A stretch of DNA of 64,000 bases from Aliiglaciecola sp. M165 (GCF_007197995.1 NZ_VKKH01000001.1:1-64000); one strand, 5' to 3'. Positions 13,699-23,295 are shown, numbered from the stretch's first letter. Translations and numbers: made by a program. The notes: generated by a model not told the origin, from the letters alone.

Positions 13699-14397
13699 TT
13701 ATTTCAAGCCAATGCTTGCTGGATCAAGTGTCACGCCAGCACCCATAGTGGTGCTCAAGCTAACTTTCTTGAAGTAGGTGCCTTTTGCTGAAGAAGGCTT
13801 AGCTTTCTTCAATGCTTCAAGCAATGCTTCAAGGTTTTCTTGGATTTGATTTGCTTCAAAAGCAATCTTACCAATGCTTGCGTGGATGATACCGTTCTTG
13901 TCGTTTCTGTAACGAACCTGACCCGCTTTTGCATTTTTAACTGCAGTGGCTACGTCTGGTGTTACTGTACCCGTTTTAGGGTTTGGCATAAGGCCACGTG
14001 GACCTAAGATTTGACCAAGTTGGCCGACAACGCGCATCGCATCTGGAGAAGCAACGACTACGTCAAAATTCATTTCGCCTTTTTTCACTTGGTCTGCCAA
14101 GTCGTCCATACCGACGATATCAGCACCAGCTTCTTTAGCTGCTTCTGCATTAGCGCCTTGAGTAAATACCGCAACACGTACTTCTTTACCTGTACCGTTT
14201 GGTAGTACAGTTGCACCACGAACGTTTTGGTCAGATTTACGAGCATCGATGCCAAGGTTGACAGAAACATCAATACTTTCTGCGAATTTTGCAGTCGCTA
14301 GCTCTTTCAACAAAGACACAGCTTCGTTGATTTCATATTCTTTTTCAGCGTCAACTTTCTCACGGATAGTGCGCATTTTTTTAGATAATTTAGCCAT
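13699..14397 (-). CDS. rplA: 50S ribosomal protein L1
   Basis: L1 stalk protein involved in E-site tRNA release, 232 residues. The N-terminus [21 protein letters not shown] and the signature [23 protein letters not shown] are typical. It starts 3 bp after the rplK stop, so the two are cotranscribed and probably translationally coupled. In E. coli L1 also represses the rplKA message. Confidence 0.98.
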   Translation of the reverse strand: MAKLSKKMRTIREKVDAEKEYEINEAVSLLKELATAKFAESIDVSVNLGIDARKSDQNVRGATVLPNGTGKEVRVAVFTQGANAEAAKEAGADIVGMDDLADQVKKGEMNFDVVVASPDAMRVVGQLGQILGPRGLMPNPKTGTVTPDVATAVKNAKAGQVRYRNDKNGIIHASIGKIAFEANQIQENLEALLEALKKAKPSSAKGTYFKKVSLSTTMGAGVTLDPASIGLK

Positions 14398-14400
14398 GTC

Positions 14401-14829
14401 TTAACCCTCTACTACCAAGCCCATGCTACGAGCAGAACCCGCGATGGTGTTAACAGCAGCGTCAAGATCAGCCGCAGTAAGGTCAGGTTCTTTAGTCTTT
14501 GCAATTTCTTCCAATTGCGCGCGCGTCACTTTACCCACTTTTTCAGTGTTAGGACGGCCAGAACCGCTTTTGATACCCGCTGCTTTTTTCAATAAGAAAG
14601 ATGCAGGAGGAGTCTTGGTTTCGAACGTGAATGAACGATCTTCGTACACAGTAATAATTACTGGAACTGGAGCACCTTTTTCAAGGCTGTCTGTAGCGGC
14701 GTTAAACGCTTTACAGAATTCCATGATGTTCACACCTTTTTGACCCAATGCAGGACCAACAGGTGGACTAGGATTTGCAGAGCCAGCTGCAACCTGTAGC
14801 TTAATTAAGCCAGTGATTTTTTTAGCCAT
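14401..14829 (-). CDS. rplK: 50S ribosomal protein L11
   Basis: GTPase-centre protein, 142 residues. [30 protein letters not shown] includes the proline-rich thiostrepton/micrococcin-binding N-terminal helix ([10 protein letters not shown]), and the C-terminal rRNA-binding domain contains the [13 protein letters not shown] segment. It is the first gene of the rplK-rplA unit, with its own promoter about 90 bp upstream. Confidence 0.98.
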   Translation of the reverse strand: MAKKITGLIKLQVAAGSANPSPPVGPALGQKGVNIMEFCKAFNAATDSLEKGAPVPVIITVYEDRSFTFETKTPPASFLLKKAAGIKSGSGRPNTEKVGKVTRAQLEEIAKTKEPDLTAADLDAAVNTIAGSARSMGLVVEG

Positions 14830-14917
14830 TTTGCTTCTCTCAATTTTGGGTCAAACGCCTCGCAATACACTGAGAATGTTTGCTCGATCGGCTTCCCATA
14901 CAAATAAAGGGTCGCGA

Positions 14918-14946
14918 ATTATAGATTAGTAATTGGACATGATCAA
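14918..14946 (-). promoter_or_regulatory. Sigma70-type promoter of rplK-rplA
   Basis: On the minus strand TTGATC (4 of 6; 14941-14946), a 17-nt spacer and a perfect TATAAT (14918-14923) are followed by a GC-rich discriminator (TCGCGACCC), typical of growth-rate and stringently controlled promoters. It lies about 90 bp upstream of rplK, downstream of the nusG terminator. Confidence 0.78.
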
Positions 14947-15155
14947 CAACAAATGTTGACAAATTTAAATTTTCTGCTTTTGGTGGCTCATAACGCGTGT
15001 AATTGTTGTCGACGACGTTATATATAACTCGACTCGAAGAAAAGTTATCGAGCGCTCTTGTCGGGGATCTCTTAAACACCATCGTAGAGTTTAAAAGATC
15101 CCGGCACTGCGTGCGCCCACAACAGCGTTGCCGGGACGAGTCTAGGTTGTATAAA
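14947..15155. other. Unexplained structured spacer between nusG and rplK
   Basis: This non-coding stretch separates the nusG terminator from the rplK promoter. On the minus strand it carries two strong inverted repeats. One pairs 15100-15106 with 15129-15135 (CCCGGCA/TGCCGGG). The other pairs 15089-15102 with 15064-15077 (14 positions, one mismatch). The arms overlap at 15100-15102, so the two hairpins compete for the same bases. No gene or known element was recognised. Confidence 0.5.
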
Positions 15156-15181
15156 CAAAAAAAGACGACCTAATGTCGTCT
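15156..15181 (-). terminator. Rho-independent terminator of secE-nusG
   Basis: On the minus strand a 7-bp stem (AGACGAC / GTCGTCT, 5-nt loop) is followed by a run of seven T and then GTTTAT. It lies 93 bp downstream of the nusG stop. Confidence 0.85.
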
Positions 15182-15273
15182 CATCGTGCACATCCTGTGG
15201 CTAGGTTCCAGCCCGACATCCATGTCGGTCGTTCGGCAGGTAAACGCTTCTTCGAAGCTAAGTACTACCTACC

Positions 15274-15810
15274 TCACCCTTTCTCTACTTGCCCAAATTC
15301 CAACTCTACAGGCGTTGAACGGCCAAAAATAAGAACGGAAACTTTCAAGCGGCTTTTTTCGTAATCGACTTCTTCGACAACACCGTTGAAATCGGCAAAA
15401 GGACCGTCGGTAACACGAACCACTTCGCCTGGCTCGAATAACGTCTTCGGTTTTGGCTTGTCTACAGACTCTTCTAAGCGGTTTAAGATAGCGTCTGCTT
15501 CTTTCTTAGTGATTGGCATTGGACGGTCGGATGTACCGCCAATAAAACCAAGTACGCGTGGAACACTTTTCACTAAGTGCCACGAGTCTTCGTTCATTTC
15601 CATTTCAACCAGAACATAACCTGGGAAGAATTTACGTTCACTTTTACGCTTTTGGCCAGCGCGCATTTCAACCACTTCTTCGGTTGGAACTAGGATTTCA
15701 CCAAAGTAGTCTTCCATGCTGTGCATTTTAATATGCTCAAGGAGTGTTTTTTGAACACGTCCTTCGTAACCGGAAAAAGCTTGTACTACGTACCATTTCT
15801 TGTCAGACAT
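15274..15810 (-). CDS. nusG: Transcription termination/antitermination factor NusG
   Basis: 178 residues: an N-terminal NGN domain ([20 protein letters not shown]) that contacts RNA polymerase, then a linker and a C-terminal KOW domain (about 125-178; [27 protein letters not shown]) that contacts Rho or S10. It starts 3 bp after the secE stop, the conserved secE-nusG pair. Followed by a clear terminator. Confidence 0.98.
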   Translation of the reverse strand: MSDKKWYVVQAFSGYEGRVQKTLLEHIKMHSMEDYFGEILVPTEEVVEMRAGQKRKSERKFFPGYVLVEMEMNEDSWHLVKSVPRVLGFIGGTSDRPMPITKKEADAILNRLEESVDKPKPKTLFEPGEVVRVTDGPFADFNGVVEEVDYEKSRLKVSVLIFGRSTPVELEFGQVEKG

Positions 15811-15813
15811 GAA

Positions 15814-16191
15814 TTAAACTCCTAAACCGGTAATAAATGACACTAGCTTAACTATGATTCCGTCAAGTCCCCACAATAAGAGAGACATCACTGCCGTAGC
15901 AGCTAAAACTATCATTGTGGTAGTCGTAGCTTCTTGGCGTGTTGGCCAAACCACTTTACGAACTTCCATGCGGGACTCTTTAGCAAAGGTCAGAAATGTG
16001 CTGCCTTTAATCGTACTACTCGCAATAAAACCTGCGATAACCACAAGAGCCACCGCGCCTAAAGCACGATAAAGCACTGAAACTTCTTGGTAATAGGTAT
16101 TAGCCGCAATTACGCTGCCCAACAATAGGAAAACAACCAACCATTTGATCATATCCACCGGGTTGGATTGGGTTTCTGTTTTTTCGCTCAT
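15814..16191 (-). CDS. secE: Preprotein translocase subunit SecE
   Basis: Essential SecYEG subunit, 125 residues, of the longer enterobacterial type with three membrane segments (about 15-33, 38-58 and 93-118). The conserved SecE core FAKESRMEVRKVVWPTRQEATTTT precedes the last helix. It lies between tRNA-Trp and nusG; the start has an upstream GGAAGT motif. Confidence 0.97.
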   Translation of the reverse strand: MSEKTETQSNPVDMIKWLVVFLLLGSVIAANTYYQEVSVLYRALGAVALVVIAGFIASSTIKGSTFLTFAKESRMEVRKVVWPTRQEATTTTMIVLAATAVMSLLLWGLDGIIVKLVSFITGLGV

Positions 16192-16273
16192 TACTAATAC
16201 TTCCGTTATCTATGCAGGCGGCAAAGTCACCCTGCATGTAAAAAATTAATTCAGGCATAAAACTATATTTGTT

Positions 16274-16350
16274 TGGCAGGGGTGGAGGGATTCGAACCCC
16301 CAACCATCGGTTTTGGAGACCGCTGTTCTACCAATTGGAACTACACCCCT
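16274..16350 (-). tRNA. tRNA-Trp (CCA anticodon)
   Basis: A 77-nt cloverleaf including an encoded 3' CCA. The acceptor arms AGGGGTG and CACCCCT pair apart from wobble, the anticodon loop is CTCCAAA with anticodon CCA, and the T loop is GGTTCGAATCC. It matches gammaproteobacterial tRNA-Trp closely. It lies 82 bp upstream of secE on the same strand, so it is probably cotranscribed with secE-nusG. Confidence 0.96.
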
Positions 16351-16432
16351 AAACAAATTTTAGTTACACCAGCCTTGTGATTTCTTGACATTCTTATCGG
16401 AAAAACGCTGAGTCACACAAGGAGGGACGCGT

Positions 16433-16460
16433 ATTATACTCATTGATGGGGGCGTTACAA
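16433..16460 (-). promoter_or_regulatory. Promoter of tRNA-Trp-secE-nusG
   Basis: On the minus strand TTGTAA (16455-16460), a 16-nt spacer and a perfect TATAAT (16433-16438) are followed by the GC-rich discriminator ACGCGTCCC, as expected for a stable-RNA promoter. It lies about 80 bp upstream of the tRNA. Confidence 0.7.
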
Positions 16461-16487
16461 GGGAAAAACCAGATCAAGATGCAAATT

Positions 16488-17207
16488 TTATTGCGGTTTC
16501 GAAATGCCGTATCCCTGGATGTATTGTGCTGCGTATTTTTCCATTCTTTCGCTGACTAAAGGGGCAAGATAGCCAAGCCTGGTGTTTAGAACGTGGTAAG
16601 TGGCGGTAGAAAAAAGAAATTGTTTTTGCAAGTGTTGGTAGGTGTCCAAACTACTGTCACCAAATGTAGTTACATAGATGCCGTAAAGAATGCGTTTTTG
16701 TTCAATCAACTTGGGAATATTGCTCAGTGTGCTCAAGATATAGGGCTGGGCTTCGAAGCTTTCCCCATAATGACTTTTTATCCCACCATAAGACGCTTCG
16801 GTAATTAACATTGTCACATCGTCTTCACTCAACACAGAAACACTGCACCGCACACTGTCATGGCACAACAAGATAAATTGCGAAGCGATAAGTGACTTGC
16901 CAACCTTCACCAAATTGTCGTGCTCGTTAACCAGCAATTCGCTGTAAGCAACCTCGCCGTCAGTTTGACCAGACGAGGCCAAATACATATTTCGTTGGGA
17001 AGGTTGCAAAACAAATTCAACTTGAATACCTAAATCCCTATAAACCTTTTCCATCAATGGCAGGACGTGGTTTTCTATGTAGGGGTGGGAAATATATGAA
17101 AGCGTAATGACTTCAGGTAAAGGTGGGGCACAACGGATCGAAAAAGAGTAGCTAAATACAAGCCCCAAAAGAAGTACTTTAGCACCACTCACTTTTGCCC
17201 TAAGCAT
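16488..17207 (-). CDS. Orphan periplasmic solute-binding-like protein (family 3 type)
   Basis: 239 residues with an N-terminal hydrophobic signal segment (about residues 8-24) ending near a Cys-Ala-Pro. The body resembles the extracellular solute-binding family 3 fold seen in many Alteromonadales orphan proteins: an early beta strand VITLSYISHPYIEN, then PSQRNMYLASSGQTDGEVAYSE. No permease or ATPase partner is next to it and no ligand can be inferred. No strong Shine-Dalgarno precedes the ATG. It is divergent in sequence from the three similar proteins elsewhere in the window. Confidence 0.6.
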   Translation of the reverse strand: MLRAKVSGAKVLLLGLVFSYSFSIRCAPPLPEVITLSYISHPYIENHVLPLMEKVYRDLGIQVEFVLQPSQRNMYLASSGQTDGEVAYSELLVNEHDNLVKVGKSLIASQFILLCHDSVRCSVSVLSEDDVTMLITEASYGGIKSHYGESFEAQPYILSTLSNIPKLIEQKRILYGIYVTTFGDSSLDTYQHLQKQFLFSTATYHVLNTRLGYLAPLVSERMEKYAAQYIQGYGISKPQ

Positions 17208-17272
17208 ATAAAGGACAGCCCCAGTTTTCGATACAGTTTAAGTATAGCTTAAGAATACAACTCGACTCGTTT

Positions 17273-19114
17273 TCAATCGACGCCAATAAACCCGCCCGTT
17301 TGATGCGCCCATAATTTTGCATAGATACCGCCCTGTGCCAGCAATTCTGTGTGGCTCCCCGATTCGACAATTTGACCTTTTTCTAAAACCAGTAATCGAT
17401 CCATTTGTGCGATGGTCGACAGGCGATGCGCGATGGCTAATACGGTTTTATTCTCCATAACTTTATTCAAGCATTGTTGAATCGCTAACTCGACTTCTGA
17501 ATCCAACGCAGACGTAGCCTCGTCGAGGATCAAAATCGGCGCGTCTTTTAGCATTACCCTGGCAATCGCGATCCGTTGGCGTTGGCCCCCGGAGAGCTTA
17601 ACTCCACGCTCACCAACCTGAGCATCGTAGCCAATATTTCCATTTAAATCCGACAGGTTCTGAATAAACTCATGAGCTTCTGCTTGTTTGGCCGCAGTGA
17701 TCATTTGCTCATCATCCGCATTCATTTTACCGTAAACAATATTTTCTCGAACAGAACGATGTAACAACGAGGTATCCTGAGTAACCATACTAATATTTTC
17801 GCGCAAGCTTTCTTGCTGCACCTGTTTGATGTCCTGACCATCTATCAAAATTTTACCTTGCTGAACATCATAGAAGCGCAACAACAGATTCACTAATGTC
17901 GATTTGCCCGCACCAGAACGTCCTACCAAACCAACTTTTTCACCGGGTTTAATCGATAAAGTCAGTTTATCAAACACTTCAATTGGCCGACCTTCTGGTC
18001 CTGCATATCCAAAATCAACACTGTCAAATTCGATGGCACCGCCACTAACCTCTACAGGTTTGGCGTTTTCACTGTCTTTTACTGAGATTTCATTGGACAG
18101 GGTATTAATGCCATCTTGCACGGTCCCGATATTTTCAAACAATGAAGAGACCTCCCACATGATCCACTGTGACATGCCATTTAGGCGCAGACACAAGCTA
18201 ATGGCCACAGCCAAATCCCCTGGACTCACGGCGTTATCTATCCACAACCAAATAGCGATAACACTAACACTGAATACAAGTAATGAATTGGCAAACCAAA
18301 CGCAGCCATAAAGCAAAGTAACCAGGCGCATCTGCGGATAGACTGTTTTCAAAAACCCAAACATGCCCTCTTTGGCATATTCTGACTCGCGGCTACTATG
18401 AGAGAACAGTTTCACTGTCATGATATTGGTGTAACTATCGACAATTCGACCGGTCATTATCGAGCGGGCATCCGCCTGTTTTTGCGATACATTTTTGAGT
18501 CTTGGTACAAAGGTTTTCAGTACTAAAACATAAACAGCCAACCAAATAAACAAAGGTAGACTTAAGCGCCAGTCTATTGAAAAAATCAATACCAGAATGC
18601 TGATGAAATAGACACTGACATACACTAAAATGTCCAGCAGCTTCATAACGGATTCGCGCACAGAAAGCGCGGTTTGCATAACTTTAGTTGCGACACGTCC
18701 GGCAAATTCGTTTTGGAAGAAGCTAACACTTTGGCCAATCAGATAGCGATGAGCTTGCCAACGGATTTTCATTGGGTAATTACCCAACAGTGTTTGATGC
18801 GTCAAAAGTGATTGTAATACGACCAAAGACGGCAGGATCACCAAAACCAACAATCCCATCCACATCAAACTGCTTTGTTCTTCACTTAAAAAAGTCTGAC
18901 GATCACGAACTGCTAACCAGTCTACGAGTTGTCCAACATAGCCAAAAAGAGTGACTTCTAGCGCAGCGATGAGTGCTGACAACATCGAAACAAGCAAAAT
19001 GGCAGGCCACATCCCTTTTGTGTAGTGACGACAAAACGCAACCAGGCCTTTCGGGGGTTGTTTGGGATGTTCAGGTGGGAACGGGTCTGTTAACCGCTCA
19101 AAAAATGAAAACAT
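17273..19114 (-). CDS. ABC exporter, fused membrane and ATPase domains
   Basis: 613 residues, a half-transporter of the MsbA/multidrug type that would function as a homodimer in the inner membrane. A six-helix type-1 exporter domain spans about residues 35-325. The nucleotide-binding domain follows with Walker A GRSGAGKST, Q-loop MVTQDTS, signature LSGGQRQRIAIAR, Walker B ILILDEATSALD and H-loop AIAHRLST, all intact. The substrate is unknown. It follows the RraA-like gene by 18 bp and may share its transcript. Confidence 0.9.
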   Translation of the reverse strand: MFSFFERLTDPFPPEHPKQPPKGLVAFCRHYTKGMWPAILLVSMLSALIAALEVTLFGYVGQLVDWLAVRDRQTFLSEEQSSLMWMGLLVLVILPSLVVLQSLLTHQTLLGNYPMKIRWQAHRYLIGQSVSFFQNEFAGRVATKVMQTALSVRESVMKLLDILVYVSVYFISILVLIFSIDWRLSLPLFIWLAVYVLVLKTFVPRLKNVSQKQADARSIMTGRIVDSYTNIMTVKLFSHSSRESEYAKEGMFGFLKTVYPQMRLVTLLYGCVWFANSLLVFSVSVIAIWLWIDNAVSPGDLAVAISLCLRLNGMSQWIMWEVSSLFENIGTVQDGINTLSNEISVKDSENAKPVEVSGGAIEFDSVDFGYAGPEGRPIEVFDKLTLSIKPGEKVGLVGRSGAGKSTLVNLLLRFYDVQQGKILIDGQDIKQVQQESLRENISMVTQDTSLLHRSVRENIVYGKMNADDEQMITAAKQAEAHEFIQNLSDLNGNIGYDAQVGERGVKLSGGQRQRIAIARVMLKDAPILILDEATSALDSEVELAIQQCLNKVMENKTVLAIAHRLSTIAQMDRLLVLEKGQIVESGSHTELLAQGGIYAKLWAHQTGGFIGVD

Positions 19115-19132
19115 TACCTTCCTTAGTTGGAA

Positions 19133-19744
19133 TTATTTAAGCTTTGCCAAACACTTGTTTACGATTGCTTGATGATTTTCCTGCCACTGTTCTAGCGAAG
19201 TATCGGCATCTTTGTCGGTACGCGCTTTTGCGATATTGTACACCTCGTCTTGTTGCGCCTTTGGAATAACAGCAATCCCCTCTTCATCTGCAACAATGAT
19301 ATCACCCGGATGCACGGTCACTCCGGCACAATCGATCGGTTGATTAAGTGGTGTGTAACAGTTCTTTCCTCCAGGTTTGGGAATAACCCCTCGAGCAAAA
19401 ACCGGAAATTTTAGCGCTCGCACTTCGGCAAGATCACGGATGACACCATCAATAATAAAACCTGCAATACCGCGATTTTGAGCGATTGCACAAACATTTC
19501 CACCTGCCACAGCAAAGCTATCATCTGCTTGTACAACAATCACGTCGCCGGGCTGCGCTTGGTAAATCGCAGCATGCAGCATTAAGTGATCTCCGGGCTC
19601 ACATTTCACCGTAAATGCAGGACCAGCAATACGAGGAGGCTCAGGCCATAGGCTTGCGATTTGATAATCTAAAAACTGAGAGCGCGGCAAACCGTCGGCA
19701 TATTCGCAAGGTGAAATCTCAGCAAACTGCTTCATTGTGAGCAT
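19133..19744 (-). CDS. RraA-family protein (4-hydroxy-4-methyl-2-oxoglutarate aldolase-like)
   Basis: 203 residues from the ATG at 19742-19744, 4 bp after the MAPEG gene stop and preceded by GGGG; a longer frame reaching 19840 would overlap that gene. The fold hallmarks are GPAFTV, GDVIVVQAD and GIAGFIIDGVIRD, whose Gly-Val-Ile-Arg-Asp supplies the Arg/Asp pair used by the HMG/CHA aldolase and oxaloacetate decarboxylase members, plus DIIVADEEGIAVIP. Family members are either class II aldolases or RNase E inhibitors (RraA). The retained Arg-Asp pair and the longer C-terminus favour an aldolase/decarboxylase, but the substrate is not determined. Confidence 0.8.
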   Translation of the reverse strand: MLTMKQFAEISPCEYADGLPRSQFLDYQIASLWPEPPRIAGPAFTVKCEPGDHLMLHAAIYQAQPGDVIVVQADDSFAVAGGNVCAIAQNRGIAGFIIDGVIRDLAEVRALKFPVFARGVIPKPGGKNCYTPLNQPIDCAGVTVHPGDIIVADEEGIAVIPKAQQDEVYNIAKARTDKDADTSLEQWQENHQAIVNKCLAKLK

Positions 19745-19748
19745 CAAA

Positions 19749-20165
19749 CTACCCCGCAAACTTAGAAAATAACATGACCAGCCAATATCCACTAATGGCG
19801 ATTTGTGCGAGGAAAAGAGCAAACCGAATTTGCACAGCAAGCACTGATGTTGAAGCCAAATGAACGATGGATTGGCCCAAACGTGCTGCGAGCAAATAGT
19901 AGGCCAAAGGATCTGTAATTGCCGACGAACCTGTTGCTAAAGCCAACAACATCACACCACCGGTGACCACAAAACTTTCAGAACAATTAAGCTGGGCTCT
20001 GGCAATTCGTTGTCCAAATTCTGGCGAATCTGAACCATCCGCTTTGAAAGCATTGGGAAGTCGCTCTTTATTCATCACCAAAACCGTTCGATATACGGCT
20101 AAAAACACCAACAGTAGTAGTGCCCAACTTATGTACCCTGCCAGGGCGATAATCGTAGCGTTCAT
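19749..20165 (-). CDS. MAPEG family membrane protein
   Basis: 138 residues from the ATG at 20163-20165, which has GGAG six bases upstream. Four predicted membrane helices, with the MAPEG-like cytoplasmic stretch RIARAQLNCSESFVVTGG between helices 1 and 2. MAPEG proteins include glutathione-dependent eicosanoid/leukotriene enzymes and bacterial homologues of unknown substrate. It is followed within 4 bp by the RraA-like gene. Confidence 0.8.
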   Translation of the reverse strand: MNATIIALAGYISWALLLLVFLAVYRTVLVMNKERLPNAFKADGSDSPEFGQRIARAQLNCSESFVVTGGVMLLALATGSSAITDPLAYYLLAARLGQSIVHLASTSVLAVQIRFALFLAQIAISGYWLVMLFSKFAG

Positions 20166-20316
20166 TAGTAACTCCATCAGGTCAAATCTTTGAGGTTAAA
20201 GTAACTCAATTAGTCTCTAAATTAAATCTCGTATTTTTCTGTTACAGTTTTTAGTGCAAATTTGACCCAGCAACGGCTATTCTAGACAGATTAATATGTA
20301 TACTTTTTGAGCCAAC

Positions 20317-21132
20317 ATGAATGTTTTTCGCAACTCTACGCAAAATTTAATCTGCCGTGCTCTTTCCTGCGGTTTTCTCGCTTTATGTGTATCCTTTAAC
20401 ACGTCTGCACAAAGCGTGTTAAATGCTCAAGCAATTCAAAAGGTTCTGACTTCAAGTGAGCGTCCAAGCGAAGACATCAAGCGTGATGCCGCTAGAAAAC
20501 CTGAAAAGATCCTGGCTTTTGCCGGCGTAAAAAGTGCTGATACCGTATTAGACCTGTTTGCCGGTGATGGTTGGTACACCGAACTGTTTTCAAAAGCAGT
20601 AGGCCCAGCAGGGAAAGTTTACGCTCAAAATGATGAAGTGATTTGGCGCTTCGCCCAAGAAGGGATCAAAAAACGCACATTAGACAATAGACTGCCGAAT
20701 GTGACCAGACTAGACAACATCGCCATCGCAAAAATAAACGTACCCGACAACTCCGTTGATATTGCATTTATGGCGTTGAATTATCATGATTTGTTTTTCA
20801 CCCAAATGATGCAAGATGGCAAACTCGTTAAATTACGAGATAATGTTGTTGACCACAAAGCAGTTTTAGCAACAATAAAACGGGTGTTAAAAGATGATGG
20901 TGTGGTAATCATTATTGACCATTTTGCTCACCCCGGCTCTGGTTATGAGGCAGCCAATAACCAACATAGAATTGACCCAGATATCGTAAAATTCCAATTC
21001 GACGAAGCCGGCTTCAAACTATTAGAGGAGGCCTTTTACCTTCGCAACGATAAAGACACATTAGACCTATCCGTATTCGACCCCAGTATTAGAGGGAATA
21101 CGGATCGATTTATTTATAAGTTTGGTAAGTAG
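20317..21132 (+). CDS. Exported class I SAM-dependent methyltransferase-like protein
   Basis: 271 residues. Residues about 1-31 form a signal peptide (hydrophobic LSCGFLALCVSF then SAQ). The SAM-binding motif I VLDLFAGDGWYTEL is at 77-90, with later strands (VDIAFMALNYHD and VVIIIDHFAHP) of the predicted periplasmic methyltransferase group (COG4798-like). A SAM-dependent fold with a secretion signal is odd because SAM is not known in the periplasm; the signal may act as an anchor or the fold may be repurposed. It lies 57 bp upstream of the M13 peptidase on the same strand. Confidence 0.8.
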   Translation: MNVFRNSTQNLICRALSCGFLALCVSFNTSAQSVLNAQAIQKVLTSSERPSEDIKRDAARKPEKILAFAGVKSADTVLDLFAGDGWYTELFSKAVGPAGKVYAQNDEVIWRFAQEGIKKRTLDNRLPNVTRLDNIAIAKINVPDNSVDIAFMALNYHDLFFTQMMQDGKLVKLRDNVVDHKAVLATIKRVLKDDGVVIIIDHFAHPGSGYEAANNQHRIDPDIVKFQFDEAGFKLLEEAFYLRNDKDTLDLSVFDPSIRGNTDRFIYKFGK

Positions 21133-21189
21133 TACTTGCCATTGTTTAACTAAGCATGGAAGCAAGACCATGAAAAATAAGGTGTAAAA

Positions 21190-23256
21190 ATGAAGCGTTA
21201 TGTTCTGTCCATGGCCGTCGCATTGGCCGTTACAGGTTGTTCACAACCTCAACAAAACACAACTGAGCAGACTGAGACAAAAGCAGCTGTTGAAGCCAAA
21301 CAGCAGCTTAGTTCAGGTATCTCTCTTGATCATATTGATCAAAGTATCAGCCCCGGCGAGAACTTTTTTAAGTACGCAAACGGCAAATGGTTAGATAGTG
21401 TTGAAATCCCTGATGACAAAGCAAGCTATGGCGGATTTCAGATACTCAGAGACGAAGCCCAAGAAGACGTGATGAACATAATAAAAAGTTCTTCTGAAGG
21501 CGACTTTGCCATGGGTAGTGATGAGCAAAAAGTGGGTGGCTTGTACAACTCATTCATGAATATAGAGCAACGCGATAAGATTGGTATTGCCCCTCTGGCC
21601 CCCGAATTTGACAAAATCGACAGCATTTCCGATTACAAAGCCCTTGCCGCACACTTTGCCTATGCAAACAAATATGGCTTTGGTTCGCCGTTTTCTGTTA
21701 GCCAATACGTCGATTTTAAAGATCCCAACTCTTATATGATTTTAACCTGGCAAGGTGGTATCGGCCTGCCAGAAAGAGAATACTATTTTAAAGATGATGA
21801 AGCGTCTGTTGCTATTCGCGAAAAGTATCTTGCTCATATTGCTCGTATGTTTGCATTGGCCGGTTTGGAAAATGGCGAGCAGCATGCAAAGACTATTATG
21901 GAATTGGAAACCCGTATCGCTGAGCATCACATGAAAAAAGAGCAAACTCGCGATATGGTTGCCTTGTACAACAACATTCCTGTTGCTGAGCTTGCAGAGC
22001 TTATGCCGAAGTTTGATTGGACAACCATGCTTGCCGAAGGACAGCTTTCAGATGTCAAAGAACTTGTTGTCACCCAACTAGACTTCATGCGCAACATGGA
22101 CGAGATCATCGCCAATACCGATCTTGAAACCTGGAAAGTGTTTTTAAAATGGGGCCTGATAAACCGTGCCTCAACGCTGTTAACCAGCGAATTGGATAAG
22201 GCAAATTTTGAGTTCTACAGCAAAGTTATTTACGGTGTAGAAGAGCAACGTCCAATGTGGCGCCGCGGCGTCAATTTGGTAAATAGCCACTTAGGTGAAG
22301 TGATCGGTAAAGTCTATGTTAAGGAGCATTTTTCGCCTGAAGCAAAAGAACGCATGATGGAACTGGTCAATAACTTGTTGAAAGCCTATGAGATCAGTAT
22401 CAAGGAATTGGACTGGATGTCTGACGAAACAAAAGTGCAGGCACTAGACAAATTATCTAAATTTACCCCTAAAATCGGTTACCCAGACAAGTGGAAAGAT
22501 TATAGTGCTTTGACCATTGCTGAAGATGACTTATTTGGCAATGTTAAACGTTCGAGTGAAGTGCAATATGCGCTAATGCTTGAAAAACAAAAAGGACCAG
22601 TGCAAAAACACGAATGGGCTATGAACCCACAAACGGTGAACGCATATTATAATCCTCCAATGAATGAAATCGTGTTTCCTGCGGCCATTCTTCAACCTCC
22701 ATTTTTTAACATGGAAGCGGAAGACGCCGTTAACTATGGCGGGATCGGAGCGGTAATTGGCCACGAAATTGGTCACGGATTTGATGACTCTGGAAGTACC
22801 TTTGACGGTGACGGGGTGCTACGCAACTGGTGGACAGACGAAGACAAATCGGAATTCAAAAACAGAACCAAGCAACTTATCGAGCAATACAATCAATTTG
22901 AAGCATTGGAAGATGTATTTGTTAACGGTGAATTTACCTTAGGTGAGAACATTGGTGATTTAGGTGGGATCAGCATCGCGCTGAAAGCCTATGAGCTATC
23001 GCTGGAAGGCAAAGAAGCGCCAGTGATTGACGGATTTACCGGTACTCAACGGGTATTTCTTGGTTTTGGTCAAATTTGGGCCAACAAATATCGGGATGAA
23101 ACCTTACGGAATCAAATCACTACTGACCCACATTCGCCTAGCGAGTTTCGTGCAAATGGCTCGGTTAGAAATGTACCGGAATTCTATGAAGCGTTTAACA
23201 TTACCGAGCAAGACGCCCTGTACCTGCCACCAGCAGAACGTGTGAAAATCTGGTAA
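21190..23256 (+). CDS. pepO: M13 family metallopeptidase lipoprotein (PepO/neprilysin-like)
   Basis: 688 residues with a lipoprotein signal (MKRYVLSMAVALAVTGC). The gluzincin motif HEIGH places the zinc ligands at His525 and His529 with catalytic Glu526; the third ligand Glu586 is in GENIGDLGG. The NAYYNP substrate-binding motif and the N-terminal M13 domain are present. These are envelope zinc endopeptidases acting on oligopeptides. A clean AAGGTG ribosome site precedes the ATG, and the gene is closed by a strong terminator. Confidence 0.93.
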   Translation: MKRYVLSMAVALAVTGCSQPQQNTTEQTETKAAVEAKQQLSSGISLDHIDQSISPGENFFKYANGKWLDSVEIPDDKASYGGFQILRDEAQEDVMNIIKSSSEGDFAMGSDEQKVGGLYNSFMNIEQRDKIGIAPLAPEFDKIDSISDYKALAAHFAYANKYGFGSPFSVSQYVDFKDPNSYMILTWQGGIGLPEREYYFKDDEASVAIREKYLAHIARMFALAGLENGEQHAKTIMELETRIAEHHMKKEQTRDMVALYNNIPVAELAELMPKFDWTTMLAEGQLSDVKELVVTQLDFMRNMDEIIANTDLETWKVFLKWGLINRASTLLTSELDKANFEFYSKVIYGVEEQRPMWRRGVNLVNSHLGEVIGKVYVKEHFSPEAKERMMELVNNLLKAYEISIKELDWMSDETKVQALDKLSKFTPKIGYPDKWKDYSALTIAEDDLFGNVKRSSEVQYALMLEKQKGPVQKHEWAMNPQTVNAYYNPPMNEIVFPAAILQPPFFNMEAEDAVNYGGIGAVIGHEIGHGFDDSGSTFDGDGVLRNWWTDEDKSEFKNRTKQLIEQYNQFEALEDVFVNGEFTLGENIGDLGGISIALKAYELSLEGKEAPVIDGFTGTQRVFLGFGQIWANKYRDETLRNQITTDPHSPSEFRANGSVRNVPEFYEAFNITEQDALYLPPAERVKIW

Positions 23257-23295
23257 TCAAAATATAACCAATCCCAAGTTGGGTTCGTTAATCTG

